DNA from: Azospirillum thermophilum
GTDB lineage: Bacteria > Pseudomonadota > Alphaproteobacteria > Azospirillales > Azospirillaceae
Length of the DNA stretch: 64,000 bases
Reading direction: 5' to 3'
Assembly: GCF_003130795.1 (NCBI RefSeq)
Contig: NZ_CP029353.1
Span: 1,565,501-1,629,500, forward strand
The notes under the pieces are model-generated. The model did not search any database, was not told where the DNA came from, and was given only the letters and a program-made list of their open reading frames with translations. Of the stretch, positions 1-7,244 are shown piece after piece. A program made the position numbers and the translations under genes. Numbering within the stretch: the stretch's first letter is position 1; every line of letters starts with the position of its first letter.

Positions 1-444
1 AGGTCCGCTCGAGCTGCTCCGCCGTGATGTCCCCGATCGATTTCTGGGGATGCTGCTCGGCGGCGTTGTTGATGAGGATGTCGATGCGGCCATGCTCCTC
101 GATCATCTTCGCGACGGCGCGGCGGCAGGTCTCCTCGTCGCCGATGTCGCCGCGGATGAGGGAGCAGGGCTGTCCCTCCCCGCCGACCAGGCGGCGGGTT
201 TCCTCGGCGTCTTCATCCTCGTTCAGGTAGACGATGCCGACCTTGGCCCCTCGCGGGCGAACAGCACCGCGATGGACCGGCCGATCCCGCTGTCGCCGCC
301 GGTGATCAGCGCGACCTTGTCGAGCAGCTTGCCGGTGCCGCGATAGCCGGGCTTGGTTTCCGCCGGCTGCGGCGTCATCGGCTCCTGATGGCCCGGACGG
401 CTGTCCTGGTGCTGGGGCGGCTGGCGCCCTTCCTGCTGAGACAT
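1..444 (-). pseudogene. SDR oxidoreductase (YghA-like), 5' part, frameshifted, cut by window edge
   Basis: This is the N-terminal half of a short-chain dehydrogenase of the extended-N-terminus type (YghA or general-stress glucose/ribitol dehydrogenase-like). A polar Gln/Pro-rich leader of about 40 residues precedes the Rossmann motif TGGDSGIG at residues 48-55. The reading frame breaks after LFAREG (residue 66). Near positions 246-250 the coding strand reads GAGGGGCCAAGG, one base short of what is needed for the expected continuation (A-K-V-G-I-V). Downstream of the break the other frame is clearly SDR again, giving GRIDILINNAAEQHPQK and then SIGDITAEQLERT at the window edge. The ATG at 444 has a GGAGAG Shine-Dalgarno. 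The break is either a real one-base deletion or a sequencing error in a G/C run. The enzyme substrate cannot be deduced. Confidence 0.8.
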
Positions 445-846
445 GGCAACTCTCCGTTCGTGGTGGCCCCGAGGAGAGCGTCCCCGGAACTTGCGTTGCC
501 GCCGGACAACAGGCGTGGATCACGGCCGTTCCGAGGGGCAGGCCACTGGAACAACCCCCGGACCCGCTGTTACTTTCCGCGAGCGAGACCAACAAGGCGA
601 AGAGAGGGGGACGATCATGCGAACAGGGGGCCTACGACCGGGTAGGAGACGGTCGGAAGGGCGAATTGTGACGGTCATGCGGATGTACCGTTACCGAACG
701 GCTTGGCGATCGGCGGCGCGTTCCCCATAAGAAGAGGTAAGGCGACGCAGCCGCCGGTTCCCGGCCCTGGATTTCACGCCGGATGTGTCACGGATTGTTA
801 CTCGTCCCTGGGCCTCAACCCCGGCGACGCTCCGGGATCGAAGAAG
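445..846. other. Intergenic region with divergent GGAAC-type promoter candidates
   Basis: No convincing gene is seen in these 400 bases. The minus strand has GGAAC (532-528), 17 bases, then GTT (510-508), ending 64 bases before the SDR start. The plus strand has GGAAC (548-552), 16 bases, then GTT (569-571), pointing towards the anti-sigma-like gene. Both resemble the alphaproteobacterial EcfG (general stress sigma factor) consensus GGAAC-N16/17-CGTT, with the C missing. A 14-bp dyad (CCGTT-ACCG-AACGG) lies at 688-701. Confidence 0.4.
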
Positions 847-1071
847 ATGAAGCGTGTGACGATGGATCATATCAACGCATACTTGGACGGCGCCCTCGAC
901 GATGCGGAACGCCAGGAGCTGGAACATGCTCTGGCGACCGATGCCGAGGCCAAGGCCCTGCTGGCGCTTCACCGCCAGCATGTCGAGGAGTTGCACCGCC
1001 TCTACGACCCGATCCTGGAAGAGGACGTGCCGAGCCGCATGCTGGACCTGCTGCGCAAGCGCAGCAACTGA
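847..1071 (+). CDS. Small anti-sigma-factor-like protein (74 aa)
   Basis: The 74-residue product opens with MDHINAYLDGALDDAER, followed by a charged helix (QELEHALATDAEAKALLALH). This matches the N-terminal helical module of anti-sigma factors that bind region 4/2 of ECF sigma factors (the HAYVDG-L pattern, family knowledge). It lacks the HxxxCxxC zinc motif and any transmembrane segment, so it would be a cytoplasmic single-domain version. The ATG at 847 was chosen; ATG at 862 (MDHIN) is an alternative start. No sigma-factor gene is adjacent, so the partner is unknown. A perfect 20-bp palindrome follows at 1119-1138. The anti-sigma role is inferred from pattern resemblance only. Confidence 0.5.
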   Translation: MKRVTMDHINAYLDGALDDAERQELEHALATDAEAKALLALHRQHVEELHRLYDPILEEDVPSRMLDLLRKRSN

Positions 1072-1118
1072 TCCCCCCGGACAAGGCCGCCCGGACAAAA
1101 GGCGGAGCAGGCCGCCAC

Positions 1119-1138
1119 CGCCGGCCGCGCGGCCGGCG
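1119..1138. repeat. Perfect 20-bp GC palindrome after the anti-sigma-like gene
   Basis: The arms CGCCGGCCGC and GCGGCCGGCG are perfectly complementary with no spacer. They lie 48 bases after the preceding stop codon. No T-run follows, so it is not a clear intrinsic terminator. Confidence 0.4.
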
Positions 1139-1365
1139 CCACAGGGCCGCCCCAGCCAAATAGGTATCTGCAAAGACAATGTTTGCGACGCATCGAGCAG
1201 GCGACCGGACGAGCAGGCCGGCCGCCTTTCTTCTTGCCCGGACGCAGCGGCCGCGTGGCTGCCGCACGTGGTTGTCGCTGGGCGGACTGCCTGGATTGCG
1301 CTATTGGGTCAGGACGGGATCGCCGACGCGGCCCGACCCGCCCGGCTTTGACTTGATGGAGCATC

Positions 1366-2826
1366 ATGGCTCACCGGCGCAGCGAACCGCGCATCATTCT
1401 GGGACCGGTCCTGTATCTGCGGGGCGAACAGGGCGACCGCTGGCGCCTGTCCGCCCTGTTTGTTCTGGATGGCGAGACGGAACCGGACGATCTGCGGGTG
1501 GACGGCGTCACCCTGCCCGTTCCGCCACGCCACGTCACGCAATGGCATCAGCGGCACGTCTGGCGCTTCGATTTCGCGATTCCCCGCGGGGCCCAGGACA
1601 CCGAGGCGACCTATGGCTTCCCCGACGGCCCATCCTGGCGCCTGATCGTTCCGGCTCGCACCCCGCTATTGCGCTTTGCCTACATTTACGGGTCCGCAAC
1701 GTCTGACATCCCTGGCGGGCGCGAGTCCGGCACAGCAGCCGTTTCGACGTGGCGAACGCTGCTGCAGCGCCATCAGGTCGAGAAGTTCCACGCCCTGCTG
1801 CAGGGCGGCGGACAGATGGCGGGCGACCGGCTGCTGGACGACTGTCCGGAGCTTGCCGCATGGCGCGCCGAATCGGCCCGCTCGCGCGCCGCGGCCCCCC
1901 TGTCGGCCGGCCTTGCCGAGGCGGTGGTGTCCTTCTACTTCGACTCCTACCTGCGGGAATGGTCGCGGCCGGAGGTGGCGGAGGTGCTGGCCCGTGTCCC
2001 GTCCGTCATGATGTGGGGACCGCCGGACGGCGCCCCGGACCTTGCCAGCGATCCGCAGTCCAAGGTCGTTCGCTCCGTTCTGATGGCAGCGCGCCGGCAC
2101 TTCACGCTGTTCCAGCTCGGCGCGGTGGCGGAGGCGATGCCGGACAGCGTCTGGGGCTCCGCCCGCGCCACCTTCACTCAAGGGCACCTGCTGGGCGATG
2201 TCGGTCTGCTGGCGCTCGACCTGCGCAGCGAGCGGACGAGCACGCGGGTGATGTCGGACCGGGTCTGGTCTCTGCTGCCCGGCTGGCTGGAGCGGTTCGC
2301 CGAGGCCCGCCACCTGATCCTGCTGTCCGACACGCCGCTGCTGTTCCCGTCCACCGCCAGGCTGGAGACCCTGGCCGCCGCCCTGCCCGACCGGCTGGCC
2401 GACGCCGCGGCGCTGCGCGACCTGTGGCGCAGCCGCGGCCATGCCGAGGAATGGAAGCGGCTGATCGGGCTGCTGTCCGGCTTTTCCCGCCGCACCGGCT
2501 GCCGCATCACGATGCTGTCCGGCGCCGTGGGACTCGGCGGGCGCAGCCTGCTGCGCGGCGACGGGGTGGAGATGTGGCAGGTGATGGCTCCCTTCGCCGG
2601 ACGCACGCCGCCGTCGCCCTGGGTGGCGCGGGGGCTGGAGCATCTGGCGGCCCGGCGGGAGCAGCCGCTGCCGGGGTTCCAGCTCGAAACGCCCGGCTTC
2701 ACGGACGGCGGACGCCGGCTGCTCGACGGGCGCGGCTGGGTGTCCCTGGTCTTCGACGGCAAGGGTCAGCTTCAGGCCCGCTGGACCGTCCAGGACGACA
2801 GCCGCACCTACGCCCAGGCGATCTGA
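1366..2826 (+). CDS. PhoD-like phosphatase family protein lacking metal-ligand motifs (486 aa)
   Basis: Overall this resembles bacterial PhoD-like (alkaline phosphatase D/metallophosphatase superfamily) proteins. It starts with a beta-rich N-terminal domain (ILGPVLYLRG at 11-20, FGFP-type segment near 83), then shows family landmarks FHALLQGGGQ (141-150), REWSRPEVAEVLARVPSVMMW (around 197-217), LDLRSERTSTRVMS (284-297) and HAEEWKRLIGLLSGFSRRTGCRITMLSG (around 359-386). At the positions where active members carry GGDQ, WDDHD and SGDVH, this protein reads GGGQ (147-150), WGPPD (217-221) and SGAVG (385-389). The Asp/His metal ligands therefore appear lost while the scaffold is kept. A catalytically dead paralogue is the simplest reading, perhaps structural or ligand-binding. 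It is read as a stand-alone gene; no signal peptide is obvious. Family assignment is moderately sure. Confidence 0.65.
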   Translation: MAHRRSEPRIILGPVLYLRGEQGDRWRLSALFVLDGETEPDDLRVDGVTLPVPPRHVTQWHQRHVWRFDFAIPRGAQDTEATYGFPDGPSWRLIVPARTPLLRFAYIYGSATSDIPGGRESGTAAVSTWRTLLQRHQVEKFHALLQGGGQMAGDRLLDDCPELAAWRAESARSRAAAPLSAGLAEAVVSFYFDSYLREWSRPEVAEVLARVPSVMMWGPPDGAPDLASDPQSKVVRSVLMAARRHFTLFQLGAVAEAMPDSVWGSARATFTQGHLLGDVGLLALDLRSERTSTRVMSDRVWSLLPGWLERFAEARHLILLSDTPLLFPSTARLETLAAALPDRLADAAALRDLWRSRGHAEEWKRLIGLLSGFSRRTGCRITMLSGAVGLGGRSLLRGDGVEMWQVMAPFAGRTPPSPWVARGLEHLAARREQPLPGFQLETPGFTDGGRRLLDGRGWVSLVFDGKGQLQARWTVQDDSRTYAQAI

Positions 2827-2836
2827 GGCCCCGGGT

Positions 2837-4156
2837 TCAGCGCTCCAGCACGAAGAGCAGCCCGGGCACTCCCACGCCCTTCTCGCGCCGCGGCGTGCAG
2901 GGCTCCGTCATCAGGACGCGCAGGCCTGCGGATTGCGCCGCCGTCCGGATATAGGATTCGGAATGGGCATAGCGGCGCGCCGGACCGAGAGCGAACGCCT
3001 CCGCCCCCTCCAGACGCTCGACCGTCGCGGCGAAGCGGCCGCCGGCAGCGAGATGGCCGGCCGCCGCACGGAAGAGCGGGGCGAGATCGCCGATATAGAC
3101 CAGCACATCCGCTGCGACCAGCAGGTCCCACGGCGCGTCCGAGGACTCCAGCGCCGCAACGACGTCCCCGACCTCCAGCGAATCGTAGAGGCGCCGGTCG
3201 CGCGCCTTGTCGACCATCCGGGGGGACAGGTCGACGCCGGCGAGATGGCCGGCAAGCGGCCGGAAGGCGACGCCGGCCAGCCCGGTGCCGCAGCCGAGAT
3301 CGAACACCCGCAACCCGCCGCGCGGCCCGCCGAGCCTGTCGACGGCATCCCGCAGCAAGTCCGGCGCGGCATAGCCGAGCTTGCCGACCAGATCCCGGTC
3401 GAATCGGTCGGCGTAGCGGTCGAACAGGGCCCGCACATAGGCGGCGGACAGGTCCGCCCCCTCGCCGGCCTCCAGCGCGGCGATCAGAGCTGCACCACCA
3501 TGCCCGTCGTCCGGATCGAGCTCTCGGGCACGGCGCAGCGCGGCAAGGGCCTTGTCCGGCTCCCGCAGCGCCACCCAGGCCTCGCCGATGCGATGCTGCA
3601 GACGGGCATCGTCCGGATGGCGCCGGGCAAGCGGTTGGAGCAGTTCGGCCGCCGCCAGGGCATCGCCTTCGGCGATCAGCAGGGCGCCGAGGGCAAGCGC
3701 AGCCCCGACGTCGTCCGGCCGCAGCGCGACGGCCTCCCGGTACTCGCCAAGCGCCTCGCCGGCCCGTCCCGCCGCCGCCAGCGCCCGGGCATGGCCAAGA
3801 CGAACCACCGCGGCATCCGGCCGCTCGGCAGCCAGGAGAGCGAACCGCTCGACCGCCTCCCCCGCCCGCCCGCCGCGCAGAAGCGCCTCGGCATGGCCGG
3901 TCCGCCAGTGCCAGGAGCCGGGATCGAGCAGAACGGCGTGTTGAAAGGCTGAAATCGCTTCGGGGGTACCACCGGGCTGCCCGGCCAGCGTCTCGCCCAG
4001 CGCCGCCCAGGCCTCGCCACCAGCGGGATCCAGCAGGACGGCGCAGCGGAACGCCGCGGACGCGCCGGCCGGATCGCCGGCGTAAAGGCGGTCATAGCCG
4101 CGGGCAAAGCAATCGTCGATGGATGGAAGCACGCTTACCGGTCCCCAATGGAGCAT
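2837..4156 (-). CDS. TPR-repeat SAM-dependent methyltransferase (439 aa)
   Basis: The first ~230 residues are degenerate tetratricopeptide repeats in 34-residue steps, with recurring A-x-x-x-F-x-x-A-V-x-L-x-P patterns (for example near 35-43, 71-79 and 140-148). A linker helix containing LFDRYADRFDRDL (244-256) leads into a class I methyltransferase domain with the SAM-binding motif VFDLGCGTG at 284-292 and a DLLVAADVLVYIG segment after it. TPR-methyltransferase fusions with the FDxYAxxFD linker are common in Rhodospirillales; the substrate is unknown and is probably presented by the TPR part. The gene converges on the PhoD-like gene with 10 bases between stop codons. The start is the first ATG in the frame; an internal GTG at 4138 is possible. 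Confidence 0.75.
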   Translation of the reverse strand: MLHWGPVSVLPSIDDCFARGYDRLYAGDPAGASAAFRCAVLLDPAGGEAWAALGETLAGQPGGTPEAISAFQHAVLLDPGSWHWRTGHAEALLRGGRAGEAVERFALLAAERPDAAVVRLGHARALAAAGRAGEALGEYREAVALRPDDVGAALALGALLIAEGDALAAAELLQPLARRHPDDARLQHRIGEAWVALREPDKALAALRRARELDPDDGHGGAALIAALEAGEGADLSAAYVRALFDRYADRFDRDLVGKLGYAAPDLLRDAVDRLGGPRGGLRVFDLGCGTGLAGVAFRPLAGHLAGVDLSPRMVDKARDRRLYDSLEVGDVVAALESSDAPWDLLVAADVLVYIGDLAPLFRAAAGHLAAGGRFAATVERLEGAEAFALGPARRYAHSESYIRTAAQSAGLRVLMTEPCTPRREKGVGVPGLLFVLER

Positions 4157-4620
4157 CCGGCCCGGTCAACCGGGTTCGGAAAGGGGCGCAGTTTATTGCC
4201 TGACCCCGGGCGTCCGCGCAAGGGGGGTGCGAAAATCCTTTCGGCGTGTGATTCGAGCGACACGCCGCCGCACCCGGCATTTTGGCACCTGCGAAGGCAG
4301 CTTTCGTCCAACTGGCTGCACCCTTGGTAATAGACCCACCCGAATCAAAGGGTTAAGCCCAGGCTTCCGAGGTATACGCCCTTCTTCCGCAGATGCGCTG
4401 TGACCTTCGACGGACGTTCGGTGTGGTATTACCAGGGCGCAATTGGGTTGACGATGGAGCAATTTTTTGAAAATGTGGCCGCGGCGCCCAATCGGGAGGC
4501 GCTGAACATCTGGGTAGGAGGCGGTCGCCGTAAGCGACTCGGTGACCGGAACAACGGCCCCGCGCGGGGGGCCAAAAAAAGCCAGCCGACAGGGTTTGGC
4601 ACGAACAGAGGAGGTCGGAG
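4157..4620. other. Intergenic region between divergent TPR-methyltransferase and transglycosylase genes
   Basis: No gene was recognised. The region includes an AT-richer stretch (about 4390-4480) holding a promoter-like pair TTGACG (4448-4453), 17 bases, AAATGT (4471-4476) on the plus strand. A GC hairpin at 4555-4572 is followed by seven A residues, which is the wrong polarity for a terminator of either neighbour. Confidence 0.35.
4448..4476 (+). promoter_or_regulatory. Candidate sigma-70-type promoter for the transglycosylase gene
   Basis: TTGACG and AAATGT are separated by 17 bases inside a locally AT-rich patch, about 145 bases before the start codon at 4621. The -35 hexamer is good and the -10 is weak. 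Confidence 0.3.
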
Positions 4621-5280
4621 ATGCGAGGACGAAAACAGCGCGGAGGCGTCGCCATGGCCCGCCGGATCGCACTGGGAATCGGACTCTTGATGGCCCCGCT
4701 GGCCGCCAAGCCCGCTCTGGCGCAGGATAGCTGCGTCACCGCGGCCGTCGAGGTGGAGCAGAAGCTCAACATCCCCTCCGGCCTTCTCGTCGCCATCGCG
4801 CTGGTGGAAAGCGGCCAGGACGGCGCCCCCCATCCCTTCGCGATGAGCGTCCAGGGCCGTCCCTACTACGCCCGCAACGTTTCCGACGCCGCCCGCAAGC
4901 TCCGCGACTCCCGCGGCAACCTCCGCTCCGACACCTATGTCGGCTGCATGCAGCTCTCGGTCGACTCCCATCGCGGCCAGTTCCAGCCGGTGGAGCGTAT
5001 CGTCGACCCGCGCGAGAACGTCCAGTATGCCGGCAAGCTCCTCCTCCGCTTCCATGGCGAGGAAGGCAACTGGAAGACCGCGCTCGCCCGCTACAATGGC
5101 GGCTCCGTCCGCCGCGCGCAGGGCTATGTCTGCAAGATCTGGCAGCACCTGAACGAACTGAACGAGCAGAGCGCCAAGCTGCTCGCCTCGTCACGCTGCG
5201 ACGACACCGATCCCGTCAGCGTGGCCCCCAAGACCCGCCGCAGCTTCCAGCGCGCCCAGGAAGTCGCCGCCATCAACTGA
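4621..5280 (+). CDS. Secreted lytic transglycosylase, SLT domain (219 aa)
   Basis: A signal peptide (arginines, then IALGIGLLMAPLAAKPALA) is predicted to be cut after residue 34 or so (ALA-QD), placing the enzyme in the periplasm. The mature part is a compact SLT-type goose-lysozyme fold: LNIPSGLLVAIALVESG carries the presumed catalytic Glu63, GCMQLSVDSH replaces the usual GLMQ motif, and ARYNGGSVRRAQGYV is the conserved YNGG substrate segment. It should cleave the MurNAc-GlcNAc bond of peptidoglycan to give anhydromuropeptides. The length suits small specialised transglycosylases (secretion or appendage-associated) rather than Slt70. A strong GAGGAGG Shine-Dalgarno precedes ATG 4621; a second in-frame ATG at 4654 (MARRIAL) is an alternative. 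Confidence 0.82.
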   Translation: MRGRKQRGGVAMARRIALGIGLLMAPLAAKPALAQDSCVTAAVEVEQKLNIPSGLLVAIALVESGQDGAPHPFAMSVQGRPYYARNVSDAARKLRDSRGNLRSDTYVGCMQLSVDSHRGQFQPVERIVDPRENVQYAGKLLLRFHGEEGNWKTALARYNGGSVRRAQGYVCKIWQHLNELNEQSAKLLASSRCDDTDPVSVAPKTRRSFQRAQEVAAIN

Positions 5281-5346
5281 CGTGCTCCCGCGGGTTGGGA
5301 ATGGGATGCTGGCGCGGCCCGTCCTGATCGGGTAGACCAGCGCACC

Positions 5347-6201
5347 ATGAACTATCGTCACATCTTCCACGCCGGCAATCCGGCCGACGTGATGAAGCAC
5401 GCCGTCCAGGCGCTGATCCTGACCCATCTGCGGGCCAAGGAGGCGCCTTTTTGCGTGCTCGACACCCATGCGGGCATCGGCCGATATGATCTGGCGTCGG
5501 TCGAGGCGCAGAAGACGCTGGAGTTCGAGGAGGGCATCGCCTGCCTCTACGGGCGCCCGGCCCCGCATCCGGCGGTATTTCCCTATCTCGATGCCGTTGC
5601 CGCGCTGAATGGCGGCGGCGCCCTGCGCTGGTACCCCGGCTCGCCGCGAATCGCCCGTGCGTTGATGCGCCCGCAGGACCGCATGGTCCTGGCTGAACTG
5701 CATCCCGCGGATGCCGGGACGCTGAAGGAGGAGTTTGCCGGCGACCGGCAGGTGGCGGTGCACGAGACCGACGCCTGGCTGGCGCTGAAGGCCTATCTCC
5801 CGCCGAAGGAGAAGCGCGGGCTGGTCCTGGTCGATCCGCCCTTCGAGCAGCCCGACGAGTATGGCCGGATGGCCGAGGCGCTGGCGAAGGCGCACCGCCG
5901 CTGGTCCACCGGCATCTATGCGCTGTGGTATCCGATCAAGGAGCGGCCGGCGGTCTGGCGCTTCCACGACGCGATCGAGCGCGCCGCCATCCCCAAGACG
6001 CTGGTGGCCGAGCTGACCTGGCACCCGGAGGATACGCATCTGCGGCTGAACGGCTGCGGCCTCGTCATCGTCAACCCGCCTTGGAGGCTGGACGAGACGC
6101 TGCGGGAGATGCTGCCGGCCCTGCACGGCGCCCTGCCCCACAGCGGCGGCGGCGCCAAGGTGGACTGGCTGGTGCCGGAATCTGCGGAGAAGCCCGCATA
6201 A
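5347..6201 (+). CDS. rlmJ: 23S rRNA (adenine2030-N6)-methyltransferase RlmJ (284 aa)
   Basis: RlmJ adds a methyl group to N6 of A2030 in 23S rRNA using SAM. The N-terminus MNYRHIFHAGNPADVMKH is the family hallmark. Motif I DTHAGIG is at 39-45, and the catalytic DPPF motif of N6-adenine methyltransferases at 163-166 (VLVDPPFEQPDEY). Length (284 aa against about 280 in E. coli) and full-length agreement indicate an intact gene. It stands 66 bases after the transglycosylase gene in the same direction. Its stop codon lies inside the tail of the phasin terminator, so the two genes converge tightly. Confidence 0.93.
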   Translation: MNYRHIFHAGNPADVMKHAVQALILTHLRAKEAPFCVLDTHAGIGRYDLASVEAQKTLEFEEGIACLYGRPAPHPAVFPYLDAVAALNGGGALRWYPGSPRIARALMRPQDRMVLAELHPADAGTLKEEFAGDRQVAVHETDAWLALKAYLPPKEKRGLVLVDPPFEQPDEYGRMAEALAKAHRRWSTGIYALWYPIKERPAVWRFHDAIERAAIPKTLVAELTWHPEDTHLRLNGCGLVIVNPPWRLDETLREMLPALHGALPHSGGGAKVDWLVPESAEKPA

Positions 6202-6231
6202 AAATATCCCCCGGCCGGCACGACCGGGGGA
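6200..6231 (-). terminator. Intrinsic terminator of the phasin gene
   Basis: On the minus strand an 8-bp stem (TCCCCCGG/CCGGGGGA) is followed by ATATTTTTA. It lies 52 bases beyond the phasin stop and overlaps the rlmJ stop codon. Confidence 0.75.
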
Positions 6232-6282
6232 AAGGCCAGGATGGTCCGGTTGTCGGCCCGGAGCCGTCCGGTACCGGCCCGA

Positions 6283-6921
6283 TCAGAATCGGGCGGTTTG
6301 CTGGGCGGCCGCGTCCGTCCGCTCCTTCAGCCGGCGCACCGCGTCGTTGGCGGACTTCGCCGACAGCTCCGACACCTTGACGCTGCGGTTCAGCAGCAGT
6401 TCGACGTTGTCCTTCACCAGATTGCTCTGCGCGACATAGAAGTCGCGGACCGACCGGCTGCGCACCAGGGCGTTGACGCCCTCGGCATTGCGGGTCGCCG
6501 CTTCCTGGGCCATGCCCATCCACTCGCGCATGATGGTCTGCCAGCCGTCCATCAGGACCGAGCCGCACTTCACCATGGCGTCGAGGTTCTGCTGCGCCTC
6601 CTTGGCGACTTCACCCTGGTTGTCGGCGGTGAAGCCCATCAGCTTCTGGAACTGCGCCGCAGCCGTGCCGGCCATCTGGTTCGCCGCGTCGACGCCCTGG
6701 CGGGTCACGCCGGCCGCGGTCTCAAGCGTGCGACGCCCGGTATCCGCCCCGGCCTGGGCCGCGGTGCGAGCGGTATCAGCCGCCTCGTCACCAATGTTGC
6801 GGGCCGATTCCGCCGCCTTGCGGGTGGTGGATTCGACGGCCTGCGCAATCTCGTCGGCTCCCGTGCGAGCCTTCGAAGCGGCCTCGCGGGTGGCCGTGGG
6901 GGTGTCCTTTTCCGTTGCCAT
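6283..6921 (-). CDS. Phasin family protein (212 aa)
   Basis: Phasins coat polyhydroxybutyrate granules. The N-terminal ~95 residues are a low-complexity, Ala/Thr/Glu/Lys-rich amphipathic repeat (for example AAESARNIGDEAADTARTAA) resembling the helical tails of granule-associated proteins. The C-terminal half has the phasin_2 pattern: FQKLMGF, then EAQQNLDAMVKCGSVLMDGW and RSRSVRDFYVAQSNLVKDNVE. The start ATG 6921 is preceded by CAGGAGC. Upstream, a GGAAC-N16-GTT promoter candidate and two TTGC...GCAA palindromes suggest stress-sigma and PhaR-type control (inference). A PHB synthase gene is not in the window. Confidence 0.85.
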   Translation of the reverse strand: MATEKDTPTATREAASKARTGADEIAQAVESTTRKAAESARNIGDEAADTARTAAQAGADTGRRTLETAAGVTRQGVDAANQMAGTAAAQFQKLMGFTADNQGEVAKEAQQNLDAMVKCGSVLMDGWQTIMREWMGMAQEAATRNAEGVNALVRSRSVRDFYVAQSNLVKDNVELLLNRSVKVSELSAKSANDAVRRLKERTDAAAQQTARF

Positions 6922-6993
6922 TCTGCTTCAGCTCCTGATTGCGTTATCGCCCGGTCTGGGACGCTTCTCCCAATATTGTTGCGACGGTCAACT

Positions 6994-7010
6994 TTGCTGC
7001 ACTGCCGCAA
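6994..7010. promoter_or_regulatory. 17-bp palindrome, candidate PhaR-like operator
   Basis: TTGCTGCACTGCCGCAA is symmetric except for one base pair and the centre. It lies just downstream of the candidate -10 element (7026-7024), where a repressor would block initiation, and 73 bases before the phasin start. Confidence 0.45.
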
Positions 7011-7023
7011 CCGCTGTGGGTAT

Positions 7024-7047
7024 AACACGCTCAGGAAAACTAGTTCC
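7024..7047 (-). promoter_or_regulatory. Candidate EcfG (general stress) promoter of the phasin gene
   Basis: On the minus strand GGAAC (7047-7043), 16 bases, GTT (7026-7024). The spacing is close to the EcfG consensus of alphaproteobacteria; the base before GTT is T instead of C. Confidence 0.45.
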
Positions 7048-7062
7048 AACACTCAAAGTAAT

Positions 7063-7080
7063 AATTGCACGACCGCAATT
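7063..7080. promoter_or_regulatory. AATTGC-N6-GCAATT palindrome upstream of the phasin promoter
   Basis: Perfect 6-bp arms surround a 6-base spacer, 16 bases upstream of the candidate -35. It shares the TTGC/GCAA half-sites with the 6994-7010 palindrome. Confidence 0.4.
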
Positions 7081-7175
7081 TCGGGTAGGAGCCATTGTTT
7101 AAAATATCGAGCATCCTTCATGACGGTCCTCGGGCTTATCGATTACAGGATTATGTAAGCTCGAGTTCAAGCAAT

Positions 7176-7206
7176 GAAAAACGCCGCGGTTGGAGATCGC
7201 GGCGCT
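7176..7206 (-). terminator. Intrinsic terminator of the liv transporter genes
   Basis: On the minus strand the stem CGCCGCG/CGCGGCG with a 9-base loop is followed by TTTTTC, 39 bases after the livM stop. A shorter T-run on the plus side means it could work weakly in both directions. Confidence 0.75.
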
Positions 7207-7244
7207 TTTCGTTCAGACCGGCAAGGTGGACGTCTACGAAACCA

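Larger units (their letters stand above)
6922..7244. other. AT-rich intergenic regulatory region of the phasin gene
   Basis: No gene is seen. The region is distinctly richer in A+T than its surroundings. It holds the phasin promoter elements listed separately and the livM terminator at its far end. Confidence 0.5.

Noticed and set aside
388..645. 85-codon open frame opposite the SDR start
   Set aside because: Arg/Pro-rich shadow without ribosome-binding site.
4555..4579. Hairpin followed by seven A residues as terminator
   Set aside because: The polarity is wrong: the minus strand has its T-run before, not after, the stem, and no plus-strand gene ends upstream.
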